DNA of 64,000 nucleotides from Amoebidium appalachense (lineage: Eukaryota > Ichthyosporea): the NCBI GenBank assembly GCA_963693365.1, contig CAVNZM010000013.1:2976001-3040000 (forward strand), read 5' to 3'. The notes below the pieces were generated by a model, which had not been told where the DNA came from, ran no database searches, and saw nothing but the letters and a program-made list of their open reading frames with translations. Shown here piece after piece: positions 1 to 10,260 of this stretch (positions are counted from its first letter, which is position 1; every line of letters starts with the position of its first letter). Made by a program: the position numbers and the translations under genes.

Positions 1-423
1 TACACAGACACACACACACGTGCACCCGGTGCACACACACACACATGTACTCACTCACACACACACATGTACTCACACGGCACACACACACTGTAAACGC
101 ACGTGATGATACACACATGTAAAAACTCACCCACACACACACTCCATACACACATACACACACACATGCATACACAGTCACACAAACACACGGCAAACGA
201 CACACCACAGGTAACTATTAGCTGTCACGTACACACGCACACGTTGCACGCACATCCGCATCCACACGGCACACGTAAAACAACCACCCTCTCGACCCAC
301 GTGCACCCACATGATACTACACCGCATCACTCAGTCTGGCACAATATTATTAAATGTGATACTCTCGAATACTTATGTTTATGCCATGCTCACACCAATC
401 ACACACAATATTGCTCCAAATTA

Positions 424-470
<47 letters not shown>

Positions 471-1226
471 AAAGAAAAAGGCAATAACGGCTGATCCATA
501 TGCATACAGGTCCCACAGTTGGACACAGAATTTAACATTTTCCGCATAATACTCGGTGTTGTTGTTTGTGTATACCATATGGAAGCGCCAATAATGAGTA
601 CCGATTGAATATACTGCGGTGTGCACGTGGTGATCATGATATGCAGCACTGGTTATTTTTTTACAAGCTCTATGGTATATGAGGAACTTGCTAGCCACCC
701 GGCCCCCATATTTTCTTGCAGTTTAAGGGCAACTTGATATATAATTATGTTCTTTATTGGCAAACCTCTGTGATAAAAAATCGATTGGAGAAGTCTCTGG
801 TGTTGCGAAGCCACATGCATGGCAACCTGGTGACGTCACGCAACAATCTTGGAGTTGCCATCAAATGTCGACTGAGCCGGCCAATCATGTTTTGCCATTT
901 GGAGCCATTTTCAGAATAGTCCAATCAGAAGATTGCATTGACAGCATTTCGATGTCGTCATTCAGACTCGTCAAGCCGGCAAGCACCCTTTGTAGTTACA
1001 CCATATACAAAGTATCGTTATTAGAGTAAAGTTCAACTTTTTTTTGCATAAAACGAAGGATAAGTGTATATTCTAATCTCGTGCAACTCTTATTTGGTTA
1101 GTTCCTATCAACTTCATGTTCACATTAGAGCACAAACTGACTCATGTCAATGTCAGTTGACTAGATGTCGATCTCGTGGAAATTACGGATCTGAACAGGT
1201 TAATTGGCGGACTGACCATAAAGGCC

Positions 1227-1257
<31 letters not shown>

Positions 1258-1391
1258 AAAAAAAAAAAAAAAACAAGGGTTTTAGAAACGTTACTACGCA
1301 CCGCAACCACATCTTGAACTTTGGATGGTCCTATAGCTATAGTGAACGGCATGTGTAAATTACCAGCGAAAACGGTGGGTGATCTCCCAGG

Positions 1392-1454
<63 letters not shown>

Positions 1455-2361
1455 GGTTGAATGTACACGTACATGGGCACGCGGATACTATTATCCACCT
1501 TGTGTATTTGCATACCTCTTGTGTTTGCGCCACAGACGCACAATTGCATGGCTTTCTTGCATCCCCGCATATATATAACATGTCCAACAACTACAATATT
1601 TTTTTAATCGTGGTTTTGTATTGGCAATCGCGGATAACAGCAATGGCACGTATACCATATATATTTTGATTATATTCACGTAGCGTTAAAACAGAATATA
1701 TTTCCTGAAAATGAAATGCCCATCCATACTTTGTAACATCAGCTTGCTTTGCCTGTTTCACCAAGAATAAAATCAAAATCCCGGGTGTGAAAAACAATCG
1801 ACAACACCAAGAACAACAAAACATCCAGATTATCATATCGTAATACGCAAATGTATGGGTGAGGTGACAGGTACGTAACATATACAGGCACGGTGGCCAC
1901 CCAGCAGTCGCGATATGAGAGAGTTTTAAAATGATTGCTACAATACGGATATCTACTAATAGGTGTCGTTTGTAGGGTTCTCCCAGAAAGAAAAAGGCTT
2001 AGGGGGGGTGCAGGGCAAAAAAAAAATAAAAAAAATAAAATAATAACCCTTGTAGTCCCCTGAGGCGGTATATATTTATAGGCACATATTTATAGGCACA
2101 ACGTTGTCAAAAAAAGAAGGGAAGAACAGAAAAAAACTCCAAGCAGCCGAAAAAACAAGAACAAAAAAAGAGTATAGAGCATCGGAACCAGCCAGGAATT
2201 ATAATCTCACCATACTCCACCCAATCAACTTTCAGCTTTAACCCCTCGTTCACTTCACTTCATTCAAGTTCATACAAAATAAACAAATAACTCCAATCCA
2301 ACAATCCAACCGGGTCACTAGACCGCCGCCCAGCAACACGAAACTCGTGATAACCATCCAA
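1..2361. other. Intergenic sequence downstream of the histidine kinase
   Basis: No gene is supported here. The first 330 bases are degenerate CA-rich repeat. A poly-C run of about 40 directly followed by poly-A lies at 424-473, a second C-then-A block at 1225-1273, and a (GT)n then poly-G block at 1394-1453. Positions 480-1200 and 1460-2300 are ordinary unique sequence; short open frames at 716-1029 have no splice or domain support. The kinase stop codon lies at 2362-2364. Confidence 0.6.
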
Positions 2362-2530
2362 TCAAGACACAGCGTTGCCCATGTCCAGAAGTCTCTTCAA
2401 CTCGGGCTGCCTTAAAGGTTTCGGCAGACACTCGTCCATCCCCATCTCCATTGCCTTTTTTGGGTCGCAGTTTGCAGTCACCCCCACCACGAATTGCCTC
2501 TCCCTGCGCTGCTGCTGCATTTCCCACTCC
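2362..2530 (-). CDS. Histidine kinase exon 6: receiver domain, C-terminal part and stop
   Basis: Enters at atatcacag with REWEM, then [10 protein letters not shown] with the conserved Thr608, and MDECLPKPL with the conserved Lys627-Pro. It ends LDMGNAVS and TGA at 2364-2362. The Asp574, Thr608 and Lys627 set is complete, so the receiver should be phosphorylatable. Confidence 0.94.
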
Positions 2531-2722
2531 CTGTGATATTTGATTGGTCGAGAGTGGTGAGACGGTTTTTGGCACAAAATAACACATCCCAGGGAAAGGT
2601 GGGGGGGGAGGGGAAAGAGAAGACAGAGAGAGAGACGGTTTAAAAAGGGTAGGACGGGGTCGGTGGGTCGGTGGGTGGTTTGTTGGGGGGGTGGGTGGGT
2701 GGTGGGTGGGTGGGGTGGGGGT

Positions 2723-2757
<35 letters not shown>

Positions 2758-3019
2758 GACGGGGGGAAGAACAACACAGTGCCTCAAGCCACCAAGCCAC
2801 TCGTTTATTGACATTGGCATAAGCCATCTCATGCAAACGTGAATGAGCAGAAAGAGTATGCAACTGAAGTAGACACCGGGGGGAGGGGGAGGGGGGGGGG
2901 GGGAGATGGAGCTTGCGTGTGCATGTGCAGGTGCACACGTGTGCGTGGGAGTGTGTGAGTGTGACACGTGCACGTGTGTTTTCGTGCACGTGCACGAGAG
3001 AAAGAGAGAGGGGGGGAGC

Positions 3020-3091
<72 letters not shown>

Positions 3092-3421
3092 GGAGCGGAC
3101 GTGATAGGGAGAGAGGGGGGGGGGGGGGGGGGGGGGAGTAAGAGAGAGAGAGAGAGCCAAAAGGGAGAGAGCAATACCTCAGTGCACGTACGGCCTGGTA
3201 CCCATTCATCACAGGCATCATTATGTCCATCAGCACAAGATCATATACTCCCTCCTGCATGCGCCCAAGCCCTTGCTGCCCGTCTGCCGCCGTGTCAACC
3301 ATACACCCGAGGTTTTGCAGCTGCCGGCTCAGAAGCTTGAGAACGAGGGTGTTGTCTTCCACTACTAGAACCTGTGGTGGGTTTGAGTGTGGGTGAGGGT
3401 GTGAGTAACGGGGGTAGGGGG

Positions 3422-3484
<63 letters not shown>

Positions 3485-3607
3485 GAGAGATCAAGGAAGG
3501 TGTGGGAGGCATATAAAGAGAGAGAGAAAGAGAGAGAAGAGGGGAGCGGGGGGGGAGGGGAGGGGGAGGAGGGGCACACGCACACACACACAACACACAA
3601 ACACACA

Positions 3608-3684
<77 letters not shown>

Positions 3685-3834
3685 GGGGGGGGGGGGAGGG
3701 GGGGGCAAGTCAATAAGTGCCAACCACGCGACGATGCTTAAGTTTGCAGCAGTAAGCAACAAGCAAGAACCATAGGTGGGTAGGTAAGTGGTGGTGGTGG
3801 TGGTGGTGGTGGTGGTGGTGGTGGTGGTGGTGGT

Positions 3835-3903
<69 letters not shown>

Positions 3904-3907
3904 GTGC

Positions 3908-3948
<41 letters not shown>

Positions 3949-5140
3949 TGTGTGGGGCATAGGAAAGAGATGGGGAGGGGGGGGAAGAGGGGGGTTAAGG
4001 AGACTTAGGGGATGGTTTGCCGGCAATGTGATCGGGGGATCCAATCGATCGGAATCGATCAACTTCCAGTCTGTGAGCCGGCTAAATTGTCACTTACGGG
4101 GCTTTTGATTACAGGTTGTCTAAGTTTCGACGCTAGATCCAGAGAGAATGACCGCATCAATTTGCCCTGACAATAAAATCCTACTAATAATGCGGGGGGT
4201 GAGTGATTACATAACAAAATTTTCATTACAGCCCCTCGTAAGGCCTTATAATACCCTCTCCATAATTGCTTATGCTAAGCAAAAGATGGGTGCCTCAACC
4301 GAGGCCTACCCCTCCCCCGGACAAAATTTTTATTAGGTAAATACCCCCCACTTTCTAAGTGAAATTTCATTTTCTCCCAAACTTTATGTGGTCAATCGTC
4401 CAGGATCTAAGCGGGGTTTAAAGTGCAAATTGAACTTTCGGACAGTTCGGCATCAATTGATCGACTGGATCAATTATGGAATTTGGTCGATCTCGATCCG
4501 TTGCGCACCCCCAATTTCTAGCTAAAATCCATCCCCTGAGTCTTCTTCAAGGTGGGTAAACAGGGAGACACACACCTTAGGGCGTTTGGCGGAATTTTCA
4601 TCGGGTGGGGGTCCATGCATATGGTAAAGAGTTTTTGTGGGGTCCCTGGCGCCCTCCGGCTCCTCAGAAACATGCTCGTTCGTTGGTAATTTTCCCGAAT
4701 TTTCCTCTTGGACATCAGAGTCTTCGGGGTTTCCAGCCCGTCGTTTGTGCCGGCGAACTTCGGCTGAATCCCCCTCACCAATGGAATCCCCAATCGAACC
4801 ATGTCGTCTTTTTCGGGTGCGGGCCCCCCTGTGCGTATGCCCGTTTCCGGGATTTTCCTTTGCGGCCTCCGTATTTATCGAATTTAACGAATTTAACGGG
4901 TCTGTGTGATTGGTGGGTTCTGCGGCCGTTGATTGGTTTGGACCTGTTTCCGGTTGTTGCGCGGAGGTGGGCACTAGATCTTGATTGGTTAATCCGGTGA
5001 CGGCGGCGATTTCGGAACCCGATTTGGGGTTTTTAAGCTGGGGTGGGGGGAGGTTGGACCGCTTCCCGAACCAGGTGACGGGGTTCTAAATCGTCGTCAC
5101 CTGGGAGTTTTTTTTTTAACCAGTGTGTGTGCGTGTGTGC

Positions 5141-5205
<65 letters not shown>

Positions 5206-5816
5206 CGCTCGCGCATGTGCAGGCAATATGGGAGGGAGGGAAGAGAAAGGCAGGGAAATTAGAATCGTGAAATAGTAGCGAGTCAACAGAGTGCACACAT
5301 GGAACACGATCTAATTTATTTGACGTGGTAGTGGTAGTTGGGGGGGAGGGGGGGGGGGGGGGGGGTTTGAATGCGTCAAAAAGTACGAAGTACACAAGAA
5401 CAAACGGATAACACGATGCAGAATGCAAGCCATACATAAAGAGTATGCATAATAAGCAGAGCCCATCCTCAGGGGGGGCCCACGTCATCCACAGTACCCG
5501 AGTTTCGACCTATTCCCCTCGTTAACGAAACCCAACTCAGATACTGTTTCACTTGAACATGAGTAGGTCACCCGTCTTGATCAGAGACGAGCAGGGTTGC
5601 TTATGCAGGCAAGGGCAGTGGGAAAGGCCGGGGGGGGGGGGCAGGGGAATAGTTTGTGTTTGGGGGGGCTGAGGGAAAGGCCGGGGGGGGGGGGGGGGGG
5701 GGAGGATAGTTTGTGTCACAGAGCACGAAAAAACACACTCATGGCGGACCTATGATACTACAGATCTCTGCAAGGCACACAGAAAGTGTATGCATCATAA
5801 GTACAGGGAGTGTGTT

Positions 5817-5850
<34 letters not shown>

Positions 5851-8084
5851 AGTGTGTGAGGGGGGGGGGGGGGGGAGGGGGGGGAGGAAGGGGGGGTTGC
5901 CCGAACAAGAGAACACACACTTTCTAATCTTTTGGTGCCGTTTAGCCTACCAAATATCGGAACCCCCCCCCCCCCCCAGGAAAAAAGGGCGAGAGAAAAG
6001 ACCCCCCCTTCCTCCCCCCCGCTTTCCCCCCCCCCCCTCCCCACCCCCCGCCATTCTTCTCTCCCCTCTCTCCCCAGCCCCCCTCCCCCCCCCAAAGAAA
6101 CCCCCAAAGAAATAACGCCCACCATGGCCCACTTACCTTCCTGATGCTTTGGTGCCTCGACAGTAAACTGGAACCTAGTCCCCGTCTCCAATGGCTGCAC
6201 GTCAATGTTTGTGTTCATCAGCAGGCACAGCCGCTGGCACAGGTACAGACTTAACCCACTGCCGCTAGATCGCGCACGTGCGGGGTCCATGAGCGCCTTT
6301 TGGGGTTTAAACATGAGCTGTAGGTCCGATTGCGGAATTCCTGCGTGTGGAAAATTGCGGGGAAAATACCGGTAAAGTCAGTGCTACGAAAGTTAACCGC
6401 ACAGTATGCAATTCTCTGTCAGGGTTACTTTGAACTGAATGCCTCCCCCTTCCACCCTTCCACTCCCCCCCCCCCCCCCCCCTCCCCCCCCCCCCCCAAA
6501 AAAAAAAAGAAAAAAAAAAGAGAAGATGATCAACACCATATATATATGCAAAACCAATCATTGTGCTCGGTGGCGAGGTGATCGGTGGGATCATTGGTCG
6601 GCTTCATACTGATGTAATAATGCCGGCTTACACAAAATATTTTCTAGTAAAGTAAAATAAACCGAAGATTGTTTGCATTGAGCCCCACACTACAAAAAAC
6701 GAAAGCCCGGAATCCCGTCAGAGTCTCTATCTTTGACTTGCCACAACACCGTGCCCCCCCCCCTCCCCTTTCCCCCTCTCTACCCTCTTTCTTTCTCTCT
6801 CTCTTTCTCTCCTACGCAGTGGGTCTGTAACCCCCCCCCCCCCCCCCCCAAAAAAAAAAAAAAAAAAAAAAAAAAAACATGCACACACAACACCCCCCCT
6901 CCCACGTTGCCTCAAAGTGACGCGTTCTTAGCGGCCTCGGTTGGCCCCACGATTAGTCGATCGAAGAAGTCACTGCATTCCATTAGAAATGAGACATAAA
7001 GCTTCCTGATTATTAACCAATCAAATCAAGCTTTAATGATTGAATACGATGAGTCACATGACCCATTAGAGGTCACAAACCAGGCAGTTTAAAGCCTATC
7101 TCTGTGATGAAGCAGAGAAACAACAACAAAACAAACAAAAAAAAATCACAACGTGCTGTTTTATTATGTTTAAGTTGATTTGAATTATCAAAAAGCTTAC
7201 ATAAACATCCATACATCCGGTTTTTCCAAAAATCTACAGCCAATCAGAGAACAAATGTGCACTTTGTGTCAGAGCTGTTGATCATGGTAGTGCACTCATA
7301 ATGATCTGGCTCGACCAATCATTTACAAGGGCAAAAGCCCTCTTTTGCCTATGTTTTTGAAAGGCGAATTAAAAGGTAACTTTACTTCATTCGAGTTTTT
7401 GTGACTTGCAGAACCAATGAAAAGGTCCCGTAAAAAATACAATACATTTTAAATAGAAACAAGTCACTCCTGTAAAACAGTTTTTTTTGATTTCGCTATC
7501 CTTTATAGTTAGTTATTTTTTTTCATGCTGAGAATGTATAAATCCTCAATGTGTGTTTTTTTCAAAGTGGAAAAACTCTATATTGGTATTAGAAAAATGC
7601 AAAAACCAATTCACTGAAAATATCAAATATATATATATAATGGTTTTTGAACCATAACATAAAGTCTTTTTGTAACACATTAGGTCAGGAAATGGAATTG
7701 AATACACCCGCTTTGACAACGGGATCCGGGATCACATGACCGGGCACTAAGATCGGCTCACAGATAGGCGTCGTGTCCCCCCTCCCTTCTCAGCCCCTCA
7801 GGCTTTCCCTGCAAACCAGTCTCCGGGGCTCTGAAAACAACTTGAAGGTTCTAGCCTTTGCGGCCCCTTTCTTCAGCTAGACCCTTCTCTCCCGGTCTAT
7901 CCCCCCCCCCCCCCCTCCCCTCCCTCCCCCCCCTCGGGGGAAAAAAAAAGAGAAACCCATTAAAAAAAATTTAAAATTGGAGACCAAAGGAAAATGTCTT
8001 CCCCCGCATCGCATAATCCCCCCCCCCCCCCCCCCCCCCCCCCCCCTTCCCCCAAAGCACCCAAAAACCTCTCCCCCTAGGGGG

Positions 8085-8120
<36 letters not shown>

Positions 8121-8127
8121 TGCAAAG

Positions 8128-8208
<81 letters not shown>

Positions 8209-8449
8209 TTCCCCGTGTCGTCGACCTGAAAAGTCAGCGAGCACGTGTCCTCACACTCCGTCTGGCAGTGCACACGCACGGATATTCCGCCCGTTTCCGT
8301 GTATTTTGCTGCATTGTGCGCGAGAATTCGTAGCACCTGCTTCACCACCACGGGATCTAGAACAACACGTTCCGGAACTAGAGCGTCGACATCGAAAATG
8401 ACGAAAAGGTGCACCGGGACCGCCACGGCAAATATCCCAAACACCTGCA

Positions 8450-8497
<48 letters not shown>

Positions 8498-10260
8498 GTA
8501 CGTGAGATCCAGTGGAGTGTGCACGTAGGAGGAAGAGTGGTTGGATTCGGGTAAGTTCTGGACGTTAAGAATTAGCAAGACAGAATTGAGTACACAGAGA
8601 CCAAAAATGACACGGAGAACGGTTCATAAGAAAAGTGCCGGAAGAGTACGTAAAGGGAGGGGGGGGGGGGGGGAACCCAAGCAGTATACTTGTGTGTGTG
8701 TATGTGTGTGTGTGTTGTGTGTGATTTAAATTGAAGGGGGGAGAAGGGGGGGGGGGGGGGGGGGGGGGGTGATGTATGCGTTGGAGGGTTGGAAATATGG
8801 AGGAGACAACAACGAGCATTAACAAAACGTCACAAAATGGGAAATCCAAAATCAAGGAGGGAGAGGGAGAGGGAGAGGGAAAGGGAGCGAGAGAGAGAGA
8901 TGCAGCGAAAGAGAGAGAGGGAGACACACAGAGAAAGGTAGGGAGACTCTGGGCGGGTAGGGAGGGAGGGCGGGGAGGGAGGGAGAGAGAGAAAGAGAGA
9001 TAGAGATAGACTCAGAGAGAGACACACACACACAGAGAGAGAGAAACTTTGAGAGCGAGACAGACAGACAGACAGAGGCAGAGAGAAAGAGAGCGAAACT
9101 TTTTGGCAAAACGACGAAGGGGAGGAGGGGAGGGAGGGACGGACCCAGGGAGTCGGAGGAGGGAGCCAGAAAGGCTTAGAGAGAGACATGATTAAGCGGA
9201 GTATCTATGAGCGATTAAGAAGCTTTCACGACAAACGACACTTACCGGCCAACGACGGTCCCAGGTCAGTAAACTGCTCCCCCCCCCCCCCCCCCCCTTC
9301 CTCCCTCCCCCCCCCCCCCTCCCCCCCCTCCCCGGCCCTCTTCTCTCTCCCTCTCCCCCTCCCCCCCTCGATCCCTTCTTGCTTGACAACCGGCATAAAG
9401 CTGTGACAGTTCAGGTGGCATAAGGTGTAACCCCAACTTGCAAATACTTTCAAAACTGCCCCCCCCCCCCCCCCCCCCTGGGGGCTCTCTTTTCCAGATA
9501 TCTGATGGTACACCCCAGCACCCACCTGCTCAACCAGCCCACGCGTCCACGTATTCCGCACCTGCAGCTGATTAAACGAATGTTCCATCGTTGACAGATG
9601 CAACAGATCATCCGAAACCGCCTGGAGCAGTTTAACACACGAAGATACATCAGCAACCGTTTCCTTTGACACCTGTCCACCTCCTGCTGGCAAGCTTGTC
9701 TCCACCAAAGTTACCAGGGCAGCAAGGGGATTACCGATTTCATGACACACAAATTCGACCATGTCAAGACGTGCTTGTCGTTCCATTTTCGCATTTCTCT
9801 CCGTCTCATATCCTTGGTCGAGGTATCTCGGGGAAGAGAAGGTGAAGGAATCGGCGGATGGAGAGTATGTTTCGTCTCCCACCCTGGATGAAGACTCGAT
9901 AAACGCCAGAATCCCCTTGGTGCTCCCTTCCAAATCGAGAACGTAGTTCCAACGAAACGTCATCTGGAAAAGCTCCCCTTTCGCCGTGCGCACAATCTCC
10001 GTAAACGGAGTAGGAGCGGGCTTATGTTCTACCAGAAACTTGAAATACGAAATGGTGTCCTGTTTTCTCTGTTCGCGTATATCCGGGGGGTAGAATTCCC
10101 ACACGTACCTGCCTCGAAGGGTGGTTCGATCTATGCCGTAAAGGTCGCAATAGGATGAATTAGCATAACTGATCTTGCCACTGAAGTCGAAGATTTGAAT
10201 AGGGATGGAGAGGGTGTTTAGGAGCCACTCCACAACGTCCCCTCGAAGGTTGCGCGGCAT
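2362..10260 (-). CDS. Hybrid sensor histidine kinase (PAS-HisKA-HATPase-REC), six exons
   Basis: Multistep phosphorelay kinase: a PAS sensor controls autophosphorylation of a histidine, and phosphate moves to an aspartate in a C-terminal receiver. Exons in gene order: 10260-9526, 8444-8207, 6340-6137, 4973-4576, 3371-3178, 2530-2362. Phases chain as 0, 1, 1, 0, 2 to a TGA, giving about 645 residues. Seen: PAS at about 8-125, H-box [10 protein letters not shown] with His173, N-box with Asn289, G1 box DDTGKGI at 320-326, G2 box GSGL at 351-354, receiver at 526-640 with Asp574. No membrane segment is visible, so it is probably cytosolic. The start is the first ATG after a stop in the same frame and sits just before the PAS fold; a 5' UTR intron ending in cag at about 10273 is possible. 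The exon 4 acceptor is the least certain junction (4973 or 4979, both in phase). Introns are 0.65-1.9 kb and microsatellite-rich. Confidence 0.92.
3178..3371 (-). CDS. Histidine kinase exon 5: receiver domain, N-terminal part
   Basis: Starts after ccaccacag as [14 protein letters not shown], the beta-1 strand with acidic pair Glu530/Asp531. It continues through helix 1 and [12 protein letters not shown] to [17 protein letters not shown] with the phosphoacceptor Asp574 and the family P-x-M-N-G turn. It ends in phase 2 at a gag/gtattg donor. Confidence 0.94.
3422..3952. repeat. Compound microsatellite in kinase intron 4: (TG)n, (CA)n, (GGT)17, (GT)n
   Basis: (TG)30 at 3423-3482, (CA)n at 3602-3664 followed by (GA)n and poly-G, then (GGT)17 at 3788-3838 running directly into (GT)n to about 3952. 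All lies in the kinase intron between the linker exon and the receiver exon. Confidence 0.9.
4576..4973 (-). CDS. Histidine kinase exon 4: hydrophilic linker between ATPase and receiver
   Basis: About 133 residues of low-complexity, charged sequence rich in Asn, Glu, Ser, Pro and Arg, including a basic cluster [10 protein letters not shown] that could be a nuclear localisation signal. No fold is recognised; linkers of this kind are common before receivers in hybrid kinases. The donor is ccctaag/gtgtgt, phase 0, leading directly into the receiver. The 5' end is inferred: acceptors ctag at 4974 and caag at 4980 both give the required phase, while the stronger looking cag sites at about 5041 and 5104 do not. 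Confidence 0.65.
5366..5600 (-). mobile_element. Dispersed repeat family R1, full-length copy
   Basis: About 235 bases, read on the minus strand from CCCTGCTCGTCTCTGATC to TTTTTGACGCATTCAAA, then straight into a poly-C run (poly-G on the plus strand at 5341-5365). The last 120 bases are identical to the copies at 15232-15473 on the other strand. It lies in kinase intron 3. No coding capacity, terminal inverted repeat or clear target-site duplication is visible. A short non-autonomous retroposon is my best guess. Confidence 0.7.
5702..5800 (-). mobile_element. Diverged partial copy of repeat R1
   Basis: On the minus strand it reads ACTTATGATGCATACACTTT and onward, aligning by eye to GCTTATTATGCATACTCTTT of R1, and ends at poly-C like the other copies. 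Next to it (5600-5720) a short unit with gaaaggcc, poly-G and atagtttgtgt is repeated twice. Confidence 0.5.
6137..6340 (-). CDS. Histidine kinase exon 3: F-box region and G2 box
   Basis: 68 residues between a cacgcag acceptor and a gaag/gtaagt donor. It begins [17 protein letters not shown], matching the region after the G1 box, then [14 protein letters not shown]. The usual G-x-G-L-G-L reads GSGLSL here, so the last glycine is serine; this is seen in divergent kinases but could affect the ATP lid. The domain ends with a typical G-T-R-F-x-F-x-V strand at residues 377-385. Confidence 0.9.
6341..8206 (-). other. Histidine kinase intron 2 (1.87 kb)
   Basis: Begins with (GT)39 and contains two poly-A/poly-C composites on the plus strand (6466-6510 and 6831-6877) and one separated pair (8018-8118). 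Between 7000 and 7800 it is AT-rich unique sequence with several CCAAT-like motifs (about 7016, 7240, 7313, 7412). I see no exon inside it; the flanking exons join in phase without one. Confidence 0.6.
8129..8206. repeat. (CA)39 microsatellite that supplies a splice donor
   Basis: 78 bases of uninterrupted CA on the plus strand. Read on the minus strand it is (GT)39 starting exactly at the 5' splice site of kinase exon 2. Confidence 0.95.
8207..8444 (-). CDS. Histidine kinase exon 2: N-box and G1 box of the ATPase domain
   Basis: 79 codons plus one base, entered at a ctgcag acceptor. It carries the link [15 protein letters not shown], the N-box [10 protein letters not shown] (Asn289 expected to coordinate Mg-ATP) and the start of the G1 box (VDDTGK). 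Its 5' splice site is remarkable: the donor GT at 8206-8205 is the first unit of a (GT)39 run (the CA repeat at 8129-8206 on the plus strand). The next exon supplies GIPQSDL, completing the standard D-x-G-x-G-I signature. Confidence 0.92.
9526..10260 (-). CDS. Histidine kinase exon 1: PAS and HisKA dimerisation/phosphoacceptor domains
   Basis: 245 codons, phase 0. Residues 8-125 look like a PAS fold: a helix-strand start ending in [14 protein letters not shown], then [11 protein letters not shown] and a late strand [12 protein letters not shown] linker of about 40 residues leads into HisKA. The H-box reads [16 protein letters not shown], with His173 as predicted phosphoacceptor and Glu174 beside it. 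The second HisKA helix follows at about 197-230. The exon ends at GLVEQ before a gtgggt donor. Translated onward, the next exon continues as VFGIFAVAV, restoring the usual region between HisKA and HATPase; this supports the junction. Confidence 0.92.

Noticed and set aside
716-1029. Open frames in unique sequence near the left end
   Set aside because: No recognised domain, no consistent splice sites, ordinary length for chance.
5033-5110. Kinase exon 4 starting at a cag near 5104 and reading [15 protein letters not shown]
   Set aside because: That frame stops after 22 codons and does not continue into the linker; no donor restores the frame.
5366-5600. tRNA-derived SINE head in repeat R1
   Set aside because: TGTTCAAGTGA weakly resembles a B box, but no A box at proper distance and no cloverleaf can be drawn by eye.
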